Shown: positions 55,158 to 64,000 of the stretch, one piece after another
Position numbering within the stretch: the first letter of the stretch is position 1
Layout: every line of letters starts with the position of its first letter
Source of the DNA: Endozoicomonas ascidiicola
GTDB lineage: Bacteria > Pseudomonadota > Gammaproteobacteria > Pseudomonadales > Endozoicomonadaceae
Length of the DNA stretch: 64,000 bases
Assembly (NCBI RefSeq): GCF_001646945.1
Contig: NZ_LUTV01000002.1
Location: 94,697-158,696, forward strand
Direction: 5' to 3'
Translations under genes and position numbers: made by a program
The notes under the pieces: generated by a model
Databases searched by the model: none
Told to the model about the DNA's origin: nothing
Seen by the model: the letters and a program-made list of their open reading frames with translations, nothing else

Positions 55158-56606
55158 CTAATTCGGGATAACTAACACCTGTCCAACTCGAATATTATTG
55201 GCGCTGGACAACCGGTTCGCACGTTTCAAGGCGCTGAGGCTGGTATCAAACTGGTTCGCTATTCCCAGCAAGGTGTCACCGGCTTTAATCACATACTTGG
55301 ATGGACGGGTTTTAAGAGTACCATCCTGCTTCCACTTGGCAACCAGTGTATCCGGTGGTGGCTTTTTATAGAACCAGGTTTTCGTACCGCTAAAAATTGC
55401 TTTTGCCATGGCCTGCTGATGGCTACGGCTCTTGAGCTTACGGGACTCTTCAGGGTTGGTCAGAAAGCCGGTTTCCACCAGAATGGAAGGAATATCCGGC
55501 GATTTCAGCACCATAAAGCCCGCCTGCTCCACATGTTTTTTGTGCAGTCGGTTGATAATGCCCATATTGGTCAGCACCTTGCTGCCCACTTCCAGGCTGG
55601 ATGACAGCGTCGACGTCATGGACAAATCCAACAATACACCCGCCAGCACATCGTCTTTATCCCCAAGTGATATGCCATCTTCACCACCAATTTGATCCGC
55701 CGCGTTTTCTTTCTGAGCAAGCCAGCGAGCCGTTTCGGAGGTTGCCCCTTTGTGGGAAATAGCGAAAACCGAGGCACCTTTAGCACGTCGGTCTTTAAAA
55801 CCATCGGCGTGAATAGAAATAAACAGGTCAGCGTTATTGTCCCGGGCAATTTTTGTTCGACGGCGCAGGTCAATATAGTAGTCACCCGTTCGCACCAACA
55901 CTGCTTTAAACCCTTTTTCCCGATTAACTAAAGCCGCAAGGTCTTTGGCGATGGCCAATGTGACGTGTTTTTCGTATCCACCACCGTAGGCAATGGCGCC
56001 CGGATCTTCACCACCATGACCAGCATCAATGGCAATGACAATATCCCGCAAACCCGCAGGTTGTTTTTTAATAACAGGCTTTGGCTTACGGCTTTCGTCG
56101 TCAAATAAGTCGATAACCAAACGGTGACCATAAGTGCCATAAGGTTTTAGCAGGAAAATCTCATCGGACACTTTCTCAGTCAGATCGAAAACAATCCGCA
56201 GATCTTTTTTATTTCTAGTACCATGACGAATCTTGCTGATTGGCGTGTTCTTTAATTCCAAGCCGCTGAAAGAGCCGCTGAGCTTGGCGTCATTAATATC
56301 AATAACCAGCCGGCTTGGATTACTCAGATGGAATTTCTTGTGTTCAAGCGAATTGGTAACATCAAACACCAGACGTGTTTTATCCGGAGACCGCCAGAGT
56401 CGAACGTTTTTGATTAATCGATCAACCGCTTCTGCGATCTGCACTTTCAACACAGAAATACCAACAGCCAGAATACCCAGCTGTCGAACAAAACGTCTTC
56501 TGCCCAGCGAAGCAGCTGTTGAACTACTGTCTACCTGCTGTGATGTAAACAAGCGACGGGTTAATGCATGGAAGACTCGACGAACAGTCCCTGTCCTCTG
56601 GCTCAT
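55158..56606 (-). CDS. amiB: N-acetylmuramoyl-L-alanine amidase (AmiB type) with AMIN and LysM domains
   Basis: The 482-residue cell-wall amidase has an AMIN domain at about 65-165 (RLWRSPDKTRLVFDVTNSLE), an Amidase_3 catalytic domain from about 190 (IAIDAGHGGEDPGAIAYGG as the zinc motif, then VRTGDYYIDLRRRT and the later SILVETGFLTNPEE) and a C-terminal LysM (about 435-480, YVIKAGDTLLGIANQFD). It splits septal peptidoglycan after activation by EnvC/NlpD-type factors. The N-terminus has a twin-arginine-like GRRRFVRQLGILAVGIS. The tsaE stop overlaps its start by four bases, so it belongs to the nnr-tsaE-amiB-mutL operon. Confidence 0.95.
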   Translation of the reverse strand: MSQRTGTVRRVFHALTRRLFTSQQVDSSSTAASLGRRRFVRQLGILAVGISVLKVQIAEAVDRLIKNVRLWRSPDKTRLVFDVTNSLEHKKFHLSNPSRLVIDINDAKLSGSFSGLELKNTPISKIRHGTRNKKDLRIVFDLTEKVSDEIFLLKPYGTYGHRLVIDLFDDESRKPKPVIKKQPAGLRDIVIAIDAGHGGEDPGAIAYGGGYEKHVTLAIAKDLAALVNREKGFKAVLVRTGDYYIDLRRRTKIARDNNADLFISIHADGFKDRRAKGASVFAISHKGATSETARWLAQKENAADQIGGEDGISLGDKDDVLAGVLLDLSMTSTLSSSLEVGSKVLTNMGIINRLHKKHVEQAGFMVLKSPDIPSILVETGFLTNPEESRKLKSRSHQQAMAKAIFSGTKTWFYKKPPPDTLVAKWKQDGTLKTRPSKYVIKAGDTLLGIANQFDTSLSALKRANRLSSANNIRVGQVLVIPN

Positions 56607-57091
56607 CCGGCCTCCTGTAATGCTTGAATCGTAGACAGTGCTTTCAAACCGGCTTCAGAGTTAGCGACAATAGACGTTTTTCTGCCGGGCAGGTTGTAAT
56701 CGAAAGTGATTTCTAAATCTGCAGCTGGTAACTCACCGTGACCACGGGATGGCCATTCCACAAGACAAAGCGCCGCTTCACTGAAATAATCTCGGCCACC
56801 GATGTACTCAAGTTCTTCCGGGTCCGCCAGGCGATAAAGATCAAAATGGTAAACCTTTTGACCATTCACCTCGTAAGGTTCGACCAGGGTATACGTCGGG
56901 CTTTTTACTGCCCCCTGATGTCCAAGATGACGCAACACACCACGACAGAACGTGGTTTTTCCGGCACCGAGGTCACCGTGTAGATAGACGACACCTCTTT
57001 CACAAACGGCGCCAAGTGCTTCTGCCAGATGACCACCCAGTGTGACCATTGCTTCTTCGTTGTCTATCAGCAAATCATATCTGGCTGACAT
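56603..57091 (-). CDS. tsaE: tRNA threonylcarbamoyladenosine biosynthesis protein TsaE
   Basis: The 162-residue ATPase has a P-loop HGDLGAGKTTFCRGVLRHLG at about 39-58, followed by KSPTYTLVEPYEV, YHFDLYRLADPEELEY and LVEWPSRG. It assists TsaB/TsaD in making t6A37 of ANN-decoding tRNAs. It lies between nnr and amiB, as in E. coli, overlapping amiB by four bases. Confidence 0.96.
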   Translation of the reverse strand: MSARYDLLIDNEEAMVTLGGHLAEALGAVCERGVVYLHGDLGAGKTTFCRGVLRHLGHQGAVKSPTYTLVEPYEVNGQKVYHFDLYRLADPEELEYIGGRDYFSEAALCLVEWPSRGHGELPAADLEITFDYNLPGRKTSIVANSEAGLKALSTIQALQEAG

Positions 57092-57106
57092 ATAAATTCG
57101 TTCCGA

Positions 57107-58639
57107 CTAACCTATCAACTTATTCAAGTTCTGCCTGATCACTGGAATCAGCTCCGTTGCCCGAAGCCCGATCTCACCTTGTCTGGCAACTATGTCATCC
57201 GCTGCAGCGGCATGCAGCCATGCGCCCATTCGAGCCGCATCAATAGGTTTTAAACCCTGAGCCAGCATTGCGCCAATCACACCACTGAGCACATCGCCCA
57301 TACCTGCAACTGCCATTCCGGGATTACCATCGGAGCAGAGAGATACTGCAGTTCCATCAGAAATCAGCGTGCCTGCACCTTTAAGTAAAAGAGTGACATC
57401 GCCTTCTGCTTGATCACTGAGTTGTTTGATGCCATTGGCCAGAGCAGCAAAACGATTCTTTTGAATATCTGCAATGCTATTCCCCAATATACGACCAAGT
57501 TCACCTGGATGGGGAGTGAAAATCATCGGCAACTTTCGCCCTTTTAGCAATTGTGGATGATCCGCTAAAAGGTTTAGTGCATCGGCATCCAGTACCAGCG
57601 AGCAATCTGCGCTCAATGCGTCTTTCAGCAGTTTGAGCGCCCACTTATCTTTGCCAAGCCCGGGGCCAATAACAATAACGTTTTTACCAGTAATAGCACT
57701 CTCAAGCCCTTGCTCGCTATCGACGGCCATACCCATCACTTCTGGGCAACGCACAGCTAATGGTGTCAGGTGTTGCTTGCGAGTCGCCACCGTCACTCGC
57801 CCTGCTCCACAGGACATGGCACTCTCCGCTGCCATCAAAATAGCACCGGGCATGCCTTTGTTGCCGCCTACCAGCAGTACATGACCGAAGTCGCCTTTAT
57901 GAGCGGCTCTGCGCCTTGGTGATAATAAACCGGCAAACTGCTTGGGCGCTATTCTCTGGCATTGGCTGGCAACATTTTCATAAACCTCTGGCGGAATACC
58001 AAGGTCATCAAACACCAACTGGCCGCAATATTCCGGGCCAAACCCCGTCAGCAAGCCCTGTTTTAAACCAATCAATGAAACCGTTGCATTCGCTCTTACC
58101 GCATCACCCAATGGTGCGCCCGTATCAGAACAAAGACCGGACGGGATGTCCACCGAACAGATCTCACTATTGGATTCATTAACCCGTTGAATTACTTCTG
58201 AATAATCACCTCGAACATTACCGGTAAGACCGGTTCCCAGCAGAGCATCAATAATAATATCGGCTTTAATCAGAGGCTGATTATCATAAGATCGGATATC
58301 AACATTGGCCGCCGCACAAGCGAGATAAGCCGTCTTTGCATCGCCCTGTAGCGCCTCCGGATCTTTCAGAAACAACACGTTCACCGACAATCCCGCTTCT
58401 TTTGCCAGCTTCGCAACCAGATAGCCATCGCCACCATTGTTTCCGGCACCGCAAAGTACGAGCATCGATTTCGCGTCTGGCCAACGCTGCTGCACAGCTA
58501 AGAAAACCGCGCCGGCTGCCCTGCTCATTAAATCAAAACCCGGTATCCCGAATTCGTGGATCGCCACATGATCCAATCGGCGAACCTGTTCGGCGGTGTA
58601 AAGATCCTCTGGTAAGCGCTTATTCATCAGGGTGTCCAC
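57107..58639 (-). CDS. nnr: Bifunctional NAD(P)H-hydrate epimerase/dehydratase Nnr
   Basis: The 510-residue protein fuses the YjeF_N epimerase (about 15-220, VLCGAGNNGGDGYLVAKLA and DIIIDALLGTGLTGNVRG) with the C-terminal ADP-dependent dehydratase (about 230-505, HKGDFGHVLLVGGNKGMPGA, FTPHPGELGRILG and CSDGNPGMAVAGMGDVLSG). It repairs hydrated NADH and NADPH. The true start may be the Met at residue 1 or 5. It is divergent from queG across 26 bases, so the two promoters must overlap the opposite coding ends. Confidence 0.96.
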   Translation of the reverse strand: MDTLMNKRLPEDLYTAEQVRRLDHVAIHEFGIPGFDLMSRAAGAVFLAVQQRWPDAKSMLVLCGAGNNGGDGYLVAKLAKEAGLSVNVLFLKDPEALQGDAKTAYLACAAANVDIRSYDNQPLIKADIIIDALLGTGLTGNVRGDYSEVIQRVNESNSEICSVDIPSGLCSDTGAPLGDAVRANATVSLIGLKQGLLTGFGPEYCGQLVFDDLGIPPEVYENVASQCQRIAPKQFAGLLSPRRRAAHKGDFGHVLLVGGNKGMPGAILMAAESAMSCGAGRVTVATRKQHLTPLAVRCPEVMGMAVDSEQGLESAITGKNVIVIGPGLGKDKWALKLLKDALSADCSLVLDADALNLLADHPQLLKGRKLPMIFTPHPGELGRILGNSIADIQKNRFAALANGIKQLSDQAEGDVTLLLKGAGTLISDGTAVSLCSDGNPGMAVAGMGDVLSGVIGAMLAQGLKPIDAARMGAWLHAAAADDIVARQGEIGLRATELIPVIRQNLNKLIG

Positions 58640-58665
58640 AGTGGTACAATAACCGATTGTTCATT

Positions 58666-59802
58666 ATGCCAGAGAGCGCAAAGAGTTTCGTGACTGATCA
58701 GCCACCTTTACCATCCACTGTACCTGCAATGCCGAGTGACTCGCCACTGCCGGATATGGAAAAACTGACAGAGAAAATCCGTATCTGGGCCAGAGAGCTT
58801 GGCTTTCAGGCCATGGGCGTCAGTAAAGCCGAGGTACCTGAACGTGATGTTGAGCATCTGAAACAGTGGCTGGCAAAAGGTTTTCATGGCGATATGGGGT
58901 ATATGGCGCAGCATTTGGCATTGCGAGCCAATCCTGCCGAGCTGCATCCCGGAGCGCTTAGAGTCCTATCGTTTCGGATGGATTATCTGCCCGCTGAAAC
59001 CGAAACCGTCAAACTGCTTGGCGAACCGGAGAAAGCGTATGTGTCCCGTTATGCCCTTGGGCGTGATTATCACAAATTGATTCGCAAACGCCTGACACAA
59101 CTGGGCAAGCAGATAGAAGCGGAAGTGGGCGAACACGGATTCCGTGCTTTTGTGGACAGTGCGCCCATCATGGAGCGACCGATTGCCCAACAGGCTGGCC
59201 TGGGCTGGATGGGCAAACATTCTTTAATTATCAATCGTCAGGCGGGTTCTTTTTTTTTCCTGGGTGAGCTGTTTACCAATTTGCCACTGCCGGTGAATGA
59301 ATCCTATGAAACCAATCATTGCGGCCGTTGCACATCCTGCATGGATAAATGCCCAACCGGCGCCATTGTTGCGCCTTATCAAGTGGATGCCCGCCGCTGT
59401 ATTTCTTATCTGACCATTGAAAACAAAGGTTTAATTCCTGAAGAACTGCGACCTCTGATGGGTAACCGGATTTATGGCTGCGATGACTGTCAGTTGGTTT
59501 GCCCCTGGAACCGCTTTGCCAAATCCACCAAAGAAAGTGACTTTCAGCCACGGCATAATCTGGATGCCAGTGATCTGGTGGATTTATTTAGCTGGACAGA
59601 AGAGCAGTTTCTGGAAAGAACGGCAGGATCACCTATCCGCAGGGCTGGTTATGAAAGCTGGCTGAGAAATATTGCCGTGGCTTTGGGGAATGCGCCTTTC
59701 TGTGATGATGTTATCTCTGCATTAAATTCTCGCCTTAATTCCCCTTCCAAGTTGGTCAAGGAGCATGTGTCATGGGCTCTACATCAGCATCTCACCGATT
59801 GA
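58666..59802 (+). CDS. queG: Epoxyqueuosine reductase QueG
   Basis: The frame opens far upstream over nnr, but the conserved protein begins near MPESAKSFVTD at 58666 (378 residues, matching E. coli QueG at 379). A later Met at 58756 (MEKLTEKIRIWARELGFQ) is also possible. It has the cobalamin-binding domain and the two [4Fe-4S] ferredoxin-type motifs: CGRCTSCMDKCPTGAI and CDDCQLVCPWN. It reduces epoxyqueuosine to queuosine in tRNA. Divergent placement from nnr is the common gammaproteobacterial order. Confidence 0.96.
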   Translation: MPESAKSFVTDQPPLPSTVPAMPSDSPLPDMEKLTEKIRIWARELGFQAMGVSKAEVPERDVEHLKQWLAKGFHGDMGYMAQHLALRANPAELHPGALRVLSFRMDYLPAETETVKLLGEPEKAYVSRYALGRDYHKLIRKRLTQLGKQIEAEVGEHGFRAFVDSAPIMERPIAQQAGLGWMGKHSLIINRQAGSFFFLGELFTNLPLPVNESYETNHCGRCTSCMDKCPTGAIVAPYQVDARRCISYLTIENKGLIPEELRPLMGNRIYGCDDCQLVCPWNRFAKSTKESDFQPRHNLDASDLVDLFSWTEEQFLERTAGSPIRRAGYESWLRNIAVALGNAPFCDDVISALNSRLNSPSKLVKEHVSWALHQHLTD

Positions 59803-59860
59803 ACTTTTATCGATCAAAGTAGTCGTACGTTAGATCTAGAACTATATCTGATATTTAACC

Positions 59861-60661
59861 ATGCCTGCATCAATTCAAAACTCCGCTAGCCCTCAACCAG
59901 CCGCTCACAGCTCACAGCTTGGTAAGTCTGAAGAAGCGACTGCATTCCATAGAAAACTGGCAAAAGTGCCAAATTGGGTCGTCAAATTAAAAGGCTCTAC
60001 GTTCAACTCTGGCACGACTGAACCATTATCTATCTGCAGAAAAGCACTTGATACTATCTTGGCAATGAAGATCCAAGTGGCTAATAAAATTACTAATCCG
60101 GAAATCGAAAATCCGAAGTTGCGTGAAAAAAAACTTCAACTTTGTTGTGAGGTTCTGGTTGCCGAATGCCAGCAGAATCATGAAAGAAAAAGACCCTACA
60201 ATTTCTCAGAAAGCAGCTTCAATGAGTATTGTGAAATCCCGCTCAGAACTCATGGTATGACCTGCGATATGGCAGCAGCCCTGACATACAGAGAACTTCT
60301 TCAAGATGACAGAATAACGCCCTTTTTAATTGGCTTTCGCCATCCAGTGCTGAGCCACGTTGCCGTTGCTTTATGTGACACTAAAGTTCATCCTGATTCA
60401 GGCATTTATACATTACAGGAGCCCATTGGTAAGACGATACCCGGCTTCTGGATTATTGACCCTTGGTTTGGCTTTGCATGCCCTGCCGTGCATTATGGGC
60501 ATTTTGTCAAAACAGCCTGTGAATATATGCTCAAGTCTAATGAAAAAGTTATTTCAACCGATTCGGGTCAAGTTGATTTGCTGACCATACCTAATTTCAC
60601 CCTCGAGCCAAGAGCCGTTGAACTCATCCATTTGCCAACTCTTTGGCAAGAGAACCATTAA
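59861..60661 (+). CDS. Candidate effector with Cys-His-Asp triad (transglutaminase/papain-like core)
   Basis: I do not recognise a named family. The 266-residue protein has no signal peptide and begins with a Ser/Ala/Pro/Gln-rich stretch of about 25 residues. Three motifs appear in the order of a papain- or transglutaminase-like cysteine hydrolase: C135 in HGMTCDMAAALTYREL, H166 in VLSHVAVALCD and D200 in FWIIDPWFG. A DPW after the third strand and a Cys at the start of a helix are recurrent in translocated effector proteases and deamidases. The gene sits between queG and the TRIC-type gene, where no effector normally lies. Its substrate, and whether it is a protease, deamidase or transglutaminase, are open. 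Confidence 0.65.
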   Translation: MPASIQNSASPQPAAHSSQLGKSEEATAFHRKLAKVPNWVVKLKGSTFNSGTTEPLSICRKALDTILAMKIQVANKITNPEIENPKLREKKLQLCCEVLVAECQQNHERKRPYNFSESSFNEYCEIPLRTHGMTCDMAAALTYRELLQDDRITPFLIGFRHPVLSHVAVALCDTKVHPDSGIYTLQEPIGKTIPGFWIIDPWFGFACPAVHYGHFVKTACEYMLKSNEKVISTDSGQVDLLTIPNFTLEPRAVELIHLPTLWQENH

Positions 60662-60762
60662 AGTAGCAGGGATAGTACGCAAACTACCAAAGCATCATTT
60701 AAGGTCAGGCGACCTACGCAAAATGGATTGAAAGAAGGCAATTAAGCATTCAACAGATTATG

Positions 60763-60786
60763 ACCAACCCCTAACCAGGGGTTGGT
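60763..60786. other. Hairpin spanning the stop codon of the TRIC-type gene
   Basis: ACCAACCCCT-AACC-AGGGGTTGGT is a perfect 10-bp stem with the TRIC-type stop codon in its loop. There is no T tract. It may stabilise the mRNA 3' end or act as a bidirectional barrier. Confidence 0.5.
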
Positions 60787-61385
60787 AAACCAAAGCGTGG
60801 CAGTGAAACATTCTTGTAAAGTGCCAGCAATCGTAAAATCAACACAGTGACCGCCGCAATCACGGCGGTCATGTCGTTGTCGTTTAATACCGGCGCCAGT
60901 AACACATACACACCACCACCCACCATGGCTGCAGATGCATAGATTTCCTTTTTCAACACCATCGGCACTTCGCCGGCCAGCATATCCCGAATGGCACCAC
61001 CGCCACAGCCAGTGAGAACCCCCATCATGATCGCTACCAGCGGGTCCGCGCCATAGGTCAGAGCCTTCGTCACGCCAATCACCACAAACACCGCCAGCCC
61101 CAGGGCATCGGACACCTGCATAATCCACTTGCTGCTTTCATGCCATTTGCGAATCATCAAAGCCAGCAGGGTAGTGGCAAGAATCACTTGCATGTAGAGC
61201 GTGTCCTGAATCCAGAAAACTGGCGTAGCACCTAACAACACATCACGTATGGTGCCACCGCCCACGGCAGTGACAAACGCCAACACCATGGCGCCAAACA
61301 AGTCCATATCTTTACGGCAGGCCAACCATACACCACTGACGGCAAATACGCCGGTACCAAAGAGGTCTAGCAAATAAAGCAGCAT
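60771..61385 (-). CDS. TRIC-type (UPF0126) membrane channel, YadS/YicG-like
   Basis: The 204-residue protein has two internal repeats of three transmembrane helices each. The repeats carry the family motif GGGTIRDVLLG at about 42-52 and the matching GGGAIRDMLAGE at about 126-137. This is the trimeric intracellular cation channel fold. E. coli YadS and YicG are poorly studied, and some relatives have been linked to potassium or amino-acid transport. The gene is convergent with the effector gene and divergent from the GH1 gene. Confidence 0.93.
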   Translation of the reverse strand: MLLYLLDLFGTGVFAVSGVWLACRKDMDLFGAMVLAFVTAVGGGTIRDVLLGATPVFWIQDTLYMQVILATTLLALMIRKWHESSKWIMQVSDALGLAVFVVIGVTKALTYGADPLVAIMMGVLTGCGGGAIRDMLAGEVPMVLKKEIYASAAMVGGGVYVLLAPVLNDNDMTAVIAAVTVLILRLLALYKNVSLPRFGLPTPG

Positions 61386-61518
61386 CGATAATTCTACTAA
61401 TAAATTTTATAAGACCATGTGATTATAAATGGCTACATTCACTGCCCATATAGTCATAAACCATTACAACCGGTGAAATCTCTTCTATAGATAGTCATAA
61501 CTTATTCATCATGACTGA

Positions 61519-62931
<1,413 letters not shown>

Positions 62932-62977
62932 TAGTGACTTTAAAAAAGTGTGAACTTACAATTATCCGATAACAACC

Positions 62978-63009
62978 AAAAAAGGCTACAGCAAAGCTGA
63001 AGCCTTTTA
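62978..63009. terminator. Bidirectional terminator between GH1 and the minus-strand gene
   Basis: AAAAGGCTACAGC and GCTGAAGCCTTTT form an imperfect stem around AAA, with an A-run before and T-run after. It lies between two converging genes. Confidence 0.8.
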
Positions 63010-63024
63010 TAACACTAAAGTCAA

Positions 63025-63495
63025 TCACTTAAATTTAAGCTTTACTCCTTCTTGTTTAGCAAACCCTATGAGTTCTGACCTAATATGTTTAAAATTATAT
63101 TTAAGTGCACTCTGCATATTTTGAATTGTATCCAAACGCTCTTCAGCCATGATTTTTTGATCACCGATCAGAGCCGCATCTTCAGGTCTCATGTTTTGGT
63201 ATGTATCAATCTCTACCATAGCATCCAGCTCCTCCAGCTCAAGACTGTCATAGCTCGCCTTCATGCTTTTAAGCGTTGCTATCATATTGGCTACAATGGC
63301 TCTGGCCTCAGCATGACTAAATCCATTCTGCACACATCGTGGCTGTTTAACAACTTTAACACTTCGTTCACTCAGTGATTTAAACCCAAAGTTTTCAGCA
63401 ATTTTCCGAAGCAACTTAGTAGCTGCGTTATCGAAGACACGTAAAATAACTATTAGCCAAAAGTCATACCCCTTGAATTCAAGTAATAAATACAT
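63025..63495 (-). CDS. Hypothetical protein, 5' end probably cut by the IS30 element
   Basis: The frame reads 156 residues, but its first about nine codons (MYLLLEFKG) overlap the 3' end of the transposase gene. The native protein therefore probably began further upstream and was truncated by the insertion, or its start is later. The body is helical, Lys/Glu-rich and without recognisable motifs, with repeated short stretches such as EELDAMVEIDTYQNMRPED. I cannot name a family. Confidence 0.5.
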   Translation of the reverse strand: MYLLLEFKGYDFWLIVILRVFDNAATKLLRKIAENFGFKSLSERSVKVVKQPRCVQNGFSHAEARAIVANMIATLKSMKASYDSLELEELDAMVEIDTYQNMRPEDAALIGDQKIMAEERLDTIQNMQSALKYNFKHIRSELIGFAKQEGVKLKFK

Positions 63496-64000
63496 AACCC
63501 ATAACTTTTCTTACATCAATCCCAGTTAACTCTTTGAAAGCCTCATAAGGTGTTTTGTAGTCAAGGCATTTTCTAGGTCTATTATTCAGCTTATCAACCG
63601 CTATGATGACTTCTTTTTCTGTAACGTTATTAAGCTCCATCGACTTGGGGAAATACTGCCTGAGTAGCCCATTAGCATTCTCATTCTGACCTCTTTCCCA
63701 AGAGTGATACGGAGCAGCAAAGTAACTGTCACACTTCAACGCTTTGGCAACCTCTTCATGCTGAACAAATTCTTTTCCATTGTCGTACGTTATGGTTTTT
63801 ACAAACTTTTTCAAAGGCTTAAGCACACCGATCATCGCCTGTTTAACCGCTTTTGCTTTCTTTCCAGGCAAGGGAACAGCAAGACGAAGCTTGGTCTTTC
63901 GCTCATCCAATGTAGCGATTGCCCCTTTATGGTTTTTGCCAATTATGGTGTCAGCCTCCCAGTCGCCAACACGCTCTCTGTTGTTGACCACTGCCGGACG
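63479..64000 (-). CDS. IS30-family transposase, C-terminal part (runs off right edge)
   Basis: The frame is open to the window edge (RPAVVNNRERVGDWEADTIIGK...), so about 173 C-terminal residues are visible. The DDE catalytic core is clear: D in GDWEADTIIGKNHKG, D in TITYDNGKEFVQHEE and E in the NENANGLLRQYFPKSM region, with the IS30-type spacing. The end reads VMGYVFIT. A TTGAATTCAA palindrome spans the stop at 63474-63483 and may belong to the element's end, but I cannot fix the boundary without the other end. Confidence 0.9.
   Translation of the reverse strand, partial: RPAVVNNRERVGDWEADTIIGKNHKGAIATLDERKTKLRLAVPLPGKKAKAVKQAMIGVLKPLKKFVKTITYDNGKEFVQHEEVAKALKCDSYFAAPYHSWERGQNENANGLLRQYFPKSMELNNVTEKEVIIAVDKLNNRPRKCLDYKTPYEAFKELTGIDVRKVMGYVFIT

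Noticed and set aside
58336..58665. Extended N-terminus for QueG (488 residues)
   Set aside because: The extra 110 codons overlap nnr antisense, have no homology-like composition, and a start at 58666 gives the family length.

Overview
The window reads as chromosome from a marine, host-associated gammaproteobacterium of the Oceanospirillales type. An Endozoicomonas-like organism is my best guess. That is an inference from gene order plus eukaryote-facing genes; no rRNA is present to settle it. The backbone is a gammaproteobacterial housekeeping block read mostly on the minus strand: nnr-tsaE-amiB-mutL, miaA-hfq-hflX-hflK-hflC-DUF2065-hisZ-purA-rnr, rlmB, and rpsF-rpsR-DUF2232-rplI, with queG divergent from nnr at one end. 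It covers translation, RNA metabolism, mismatch repair, cell-wall hydrolysis, membrane proteolysis control and nucleotide/histidine synthesis.

The block is broken three times by accessory DNA. (1) Between rpsF and rlmB lie tamA-tamB, a secreted M19-like dipeptidase/ricin-lectin protein and a 470-residue candidate effector with a ubiquitin-interaction-like motif and an ADP-ribosyltransferase-like core. (2) Between rlmB and rnr lie a MipA/OmpV porin-like gene, a MocR regulator divergent from an FMN-binding protein, and a sulfur module: CoA-disulfide reductase-rhodanese, a BigR/SqrR-type persulfide sensor and a split YeeE/YedE transporter. (3) Between miaA and mutL lie about 20 kb: a YCF48 protein plus RND exporter, a 1057-residue low-GC protein with a nucleotidyltransferase signature, a BMP-type nucleoside ABC transporter, and a DUF1302/DUF1329/PQQ-like propeller/alkylsulfatase-type cluster with an AraC regulator. 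The envelope genes in (3) look like one lipid- or sterol-handling system split in two by the intervening genes.

The right end (59.8-64 kb) holds a 266-residue candidate Cys-His-Asp effector, a TRIC-type channel, a GH1 enzyme carrying the 6-phospho-glycosidase residue pattern, an unidentified gene that may be cut by an insertion sequence, and an IS30-family transposase running off the edge. The left edge is a truncated ankyrin-repeat gene.

Intergenic DNA contains a 128-bp ERIC-like palindrome, a 74-bp twin-hairpin palindrome, an 86-bp MITE-like element with a possible 5-bp target duplication, two related intercistronic hairpins, and a 26-bp tandem duplication of a translation start. The strongest leads for undescribed biology are the three effector-like genes at 11955-13367, 36398-39571 and 59861-60661. 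Their functions are inferred from motifs only.
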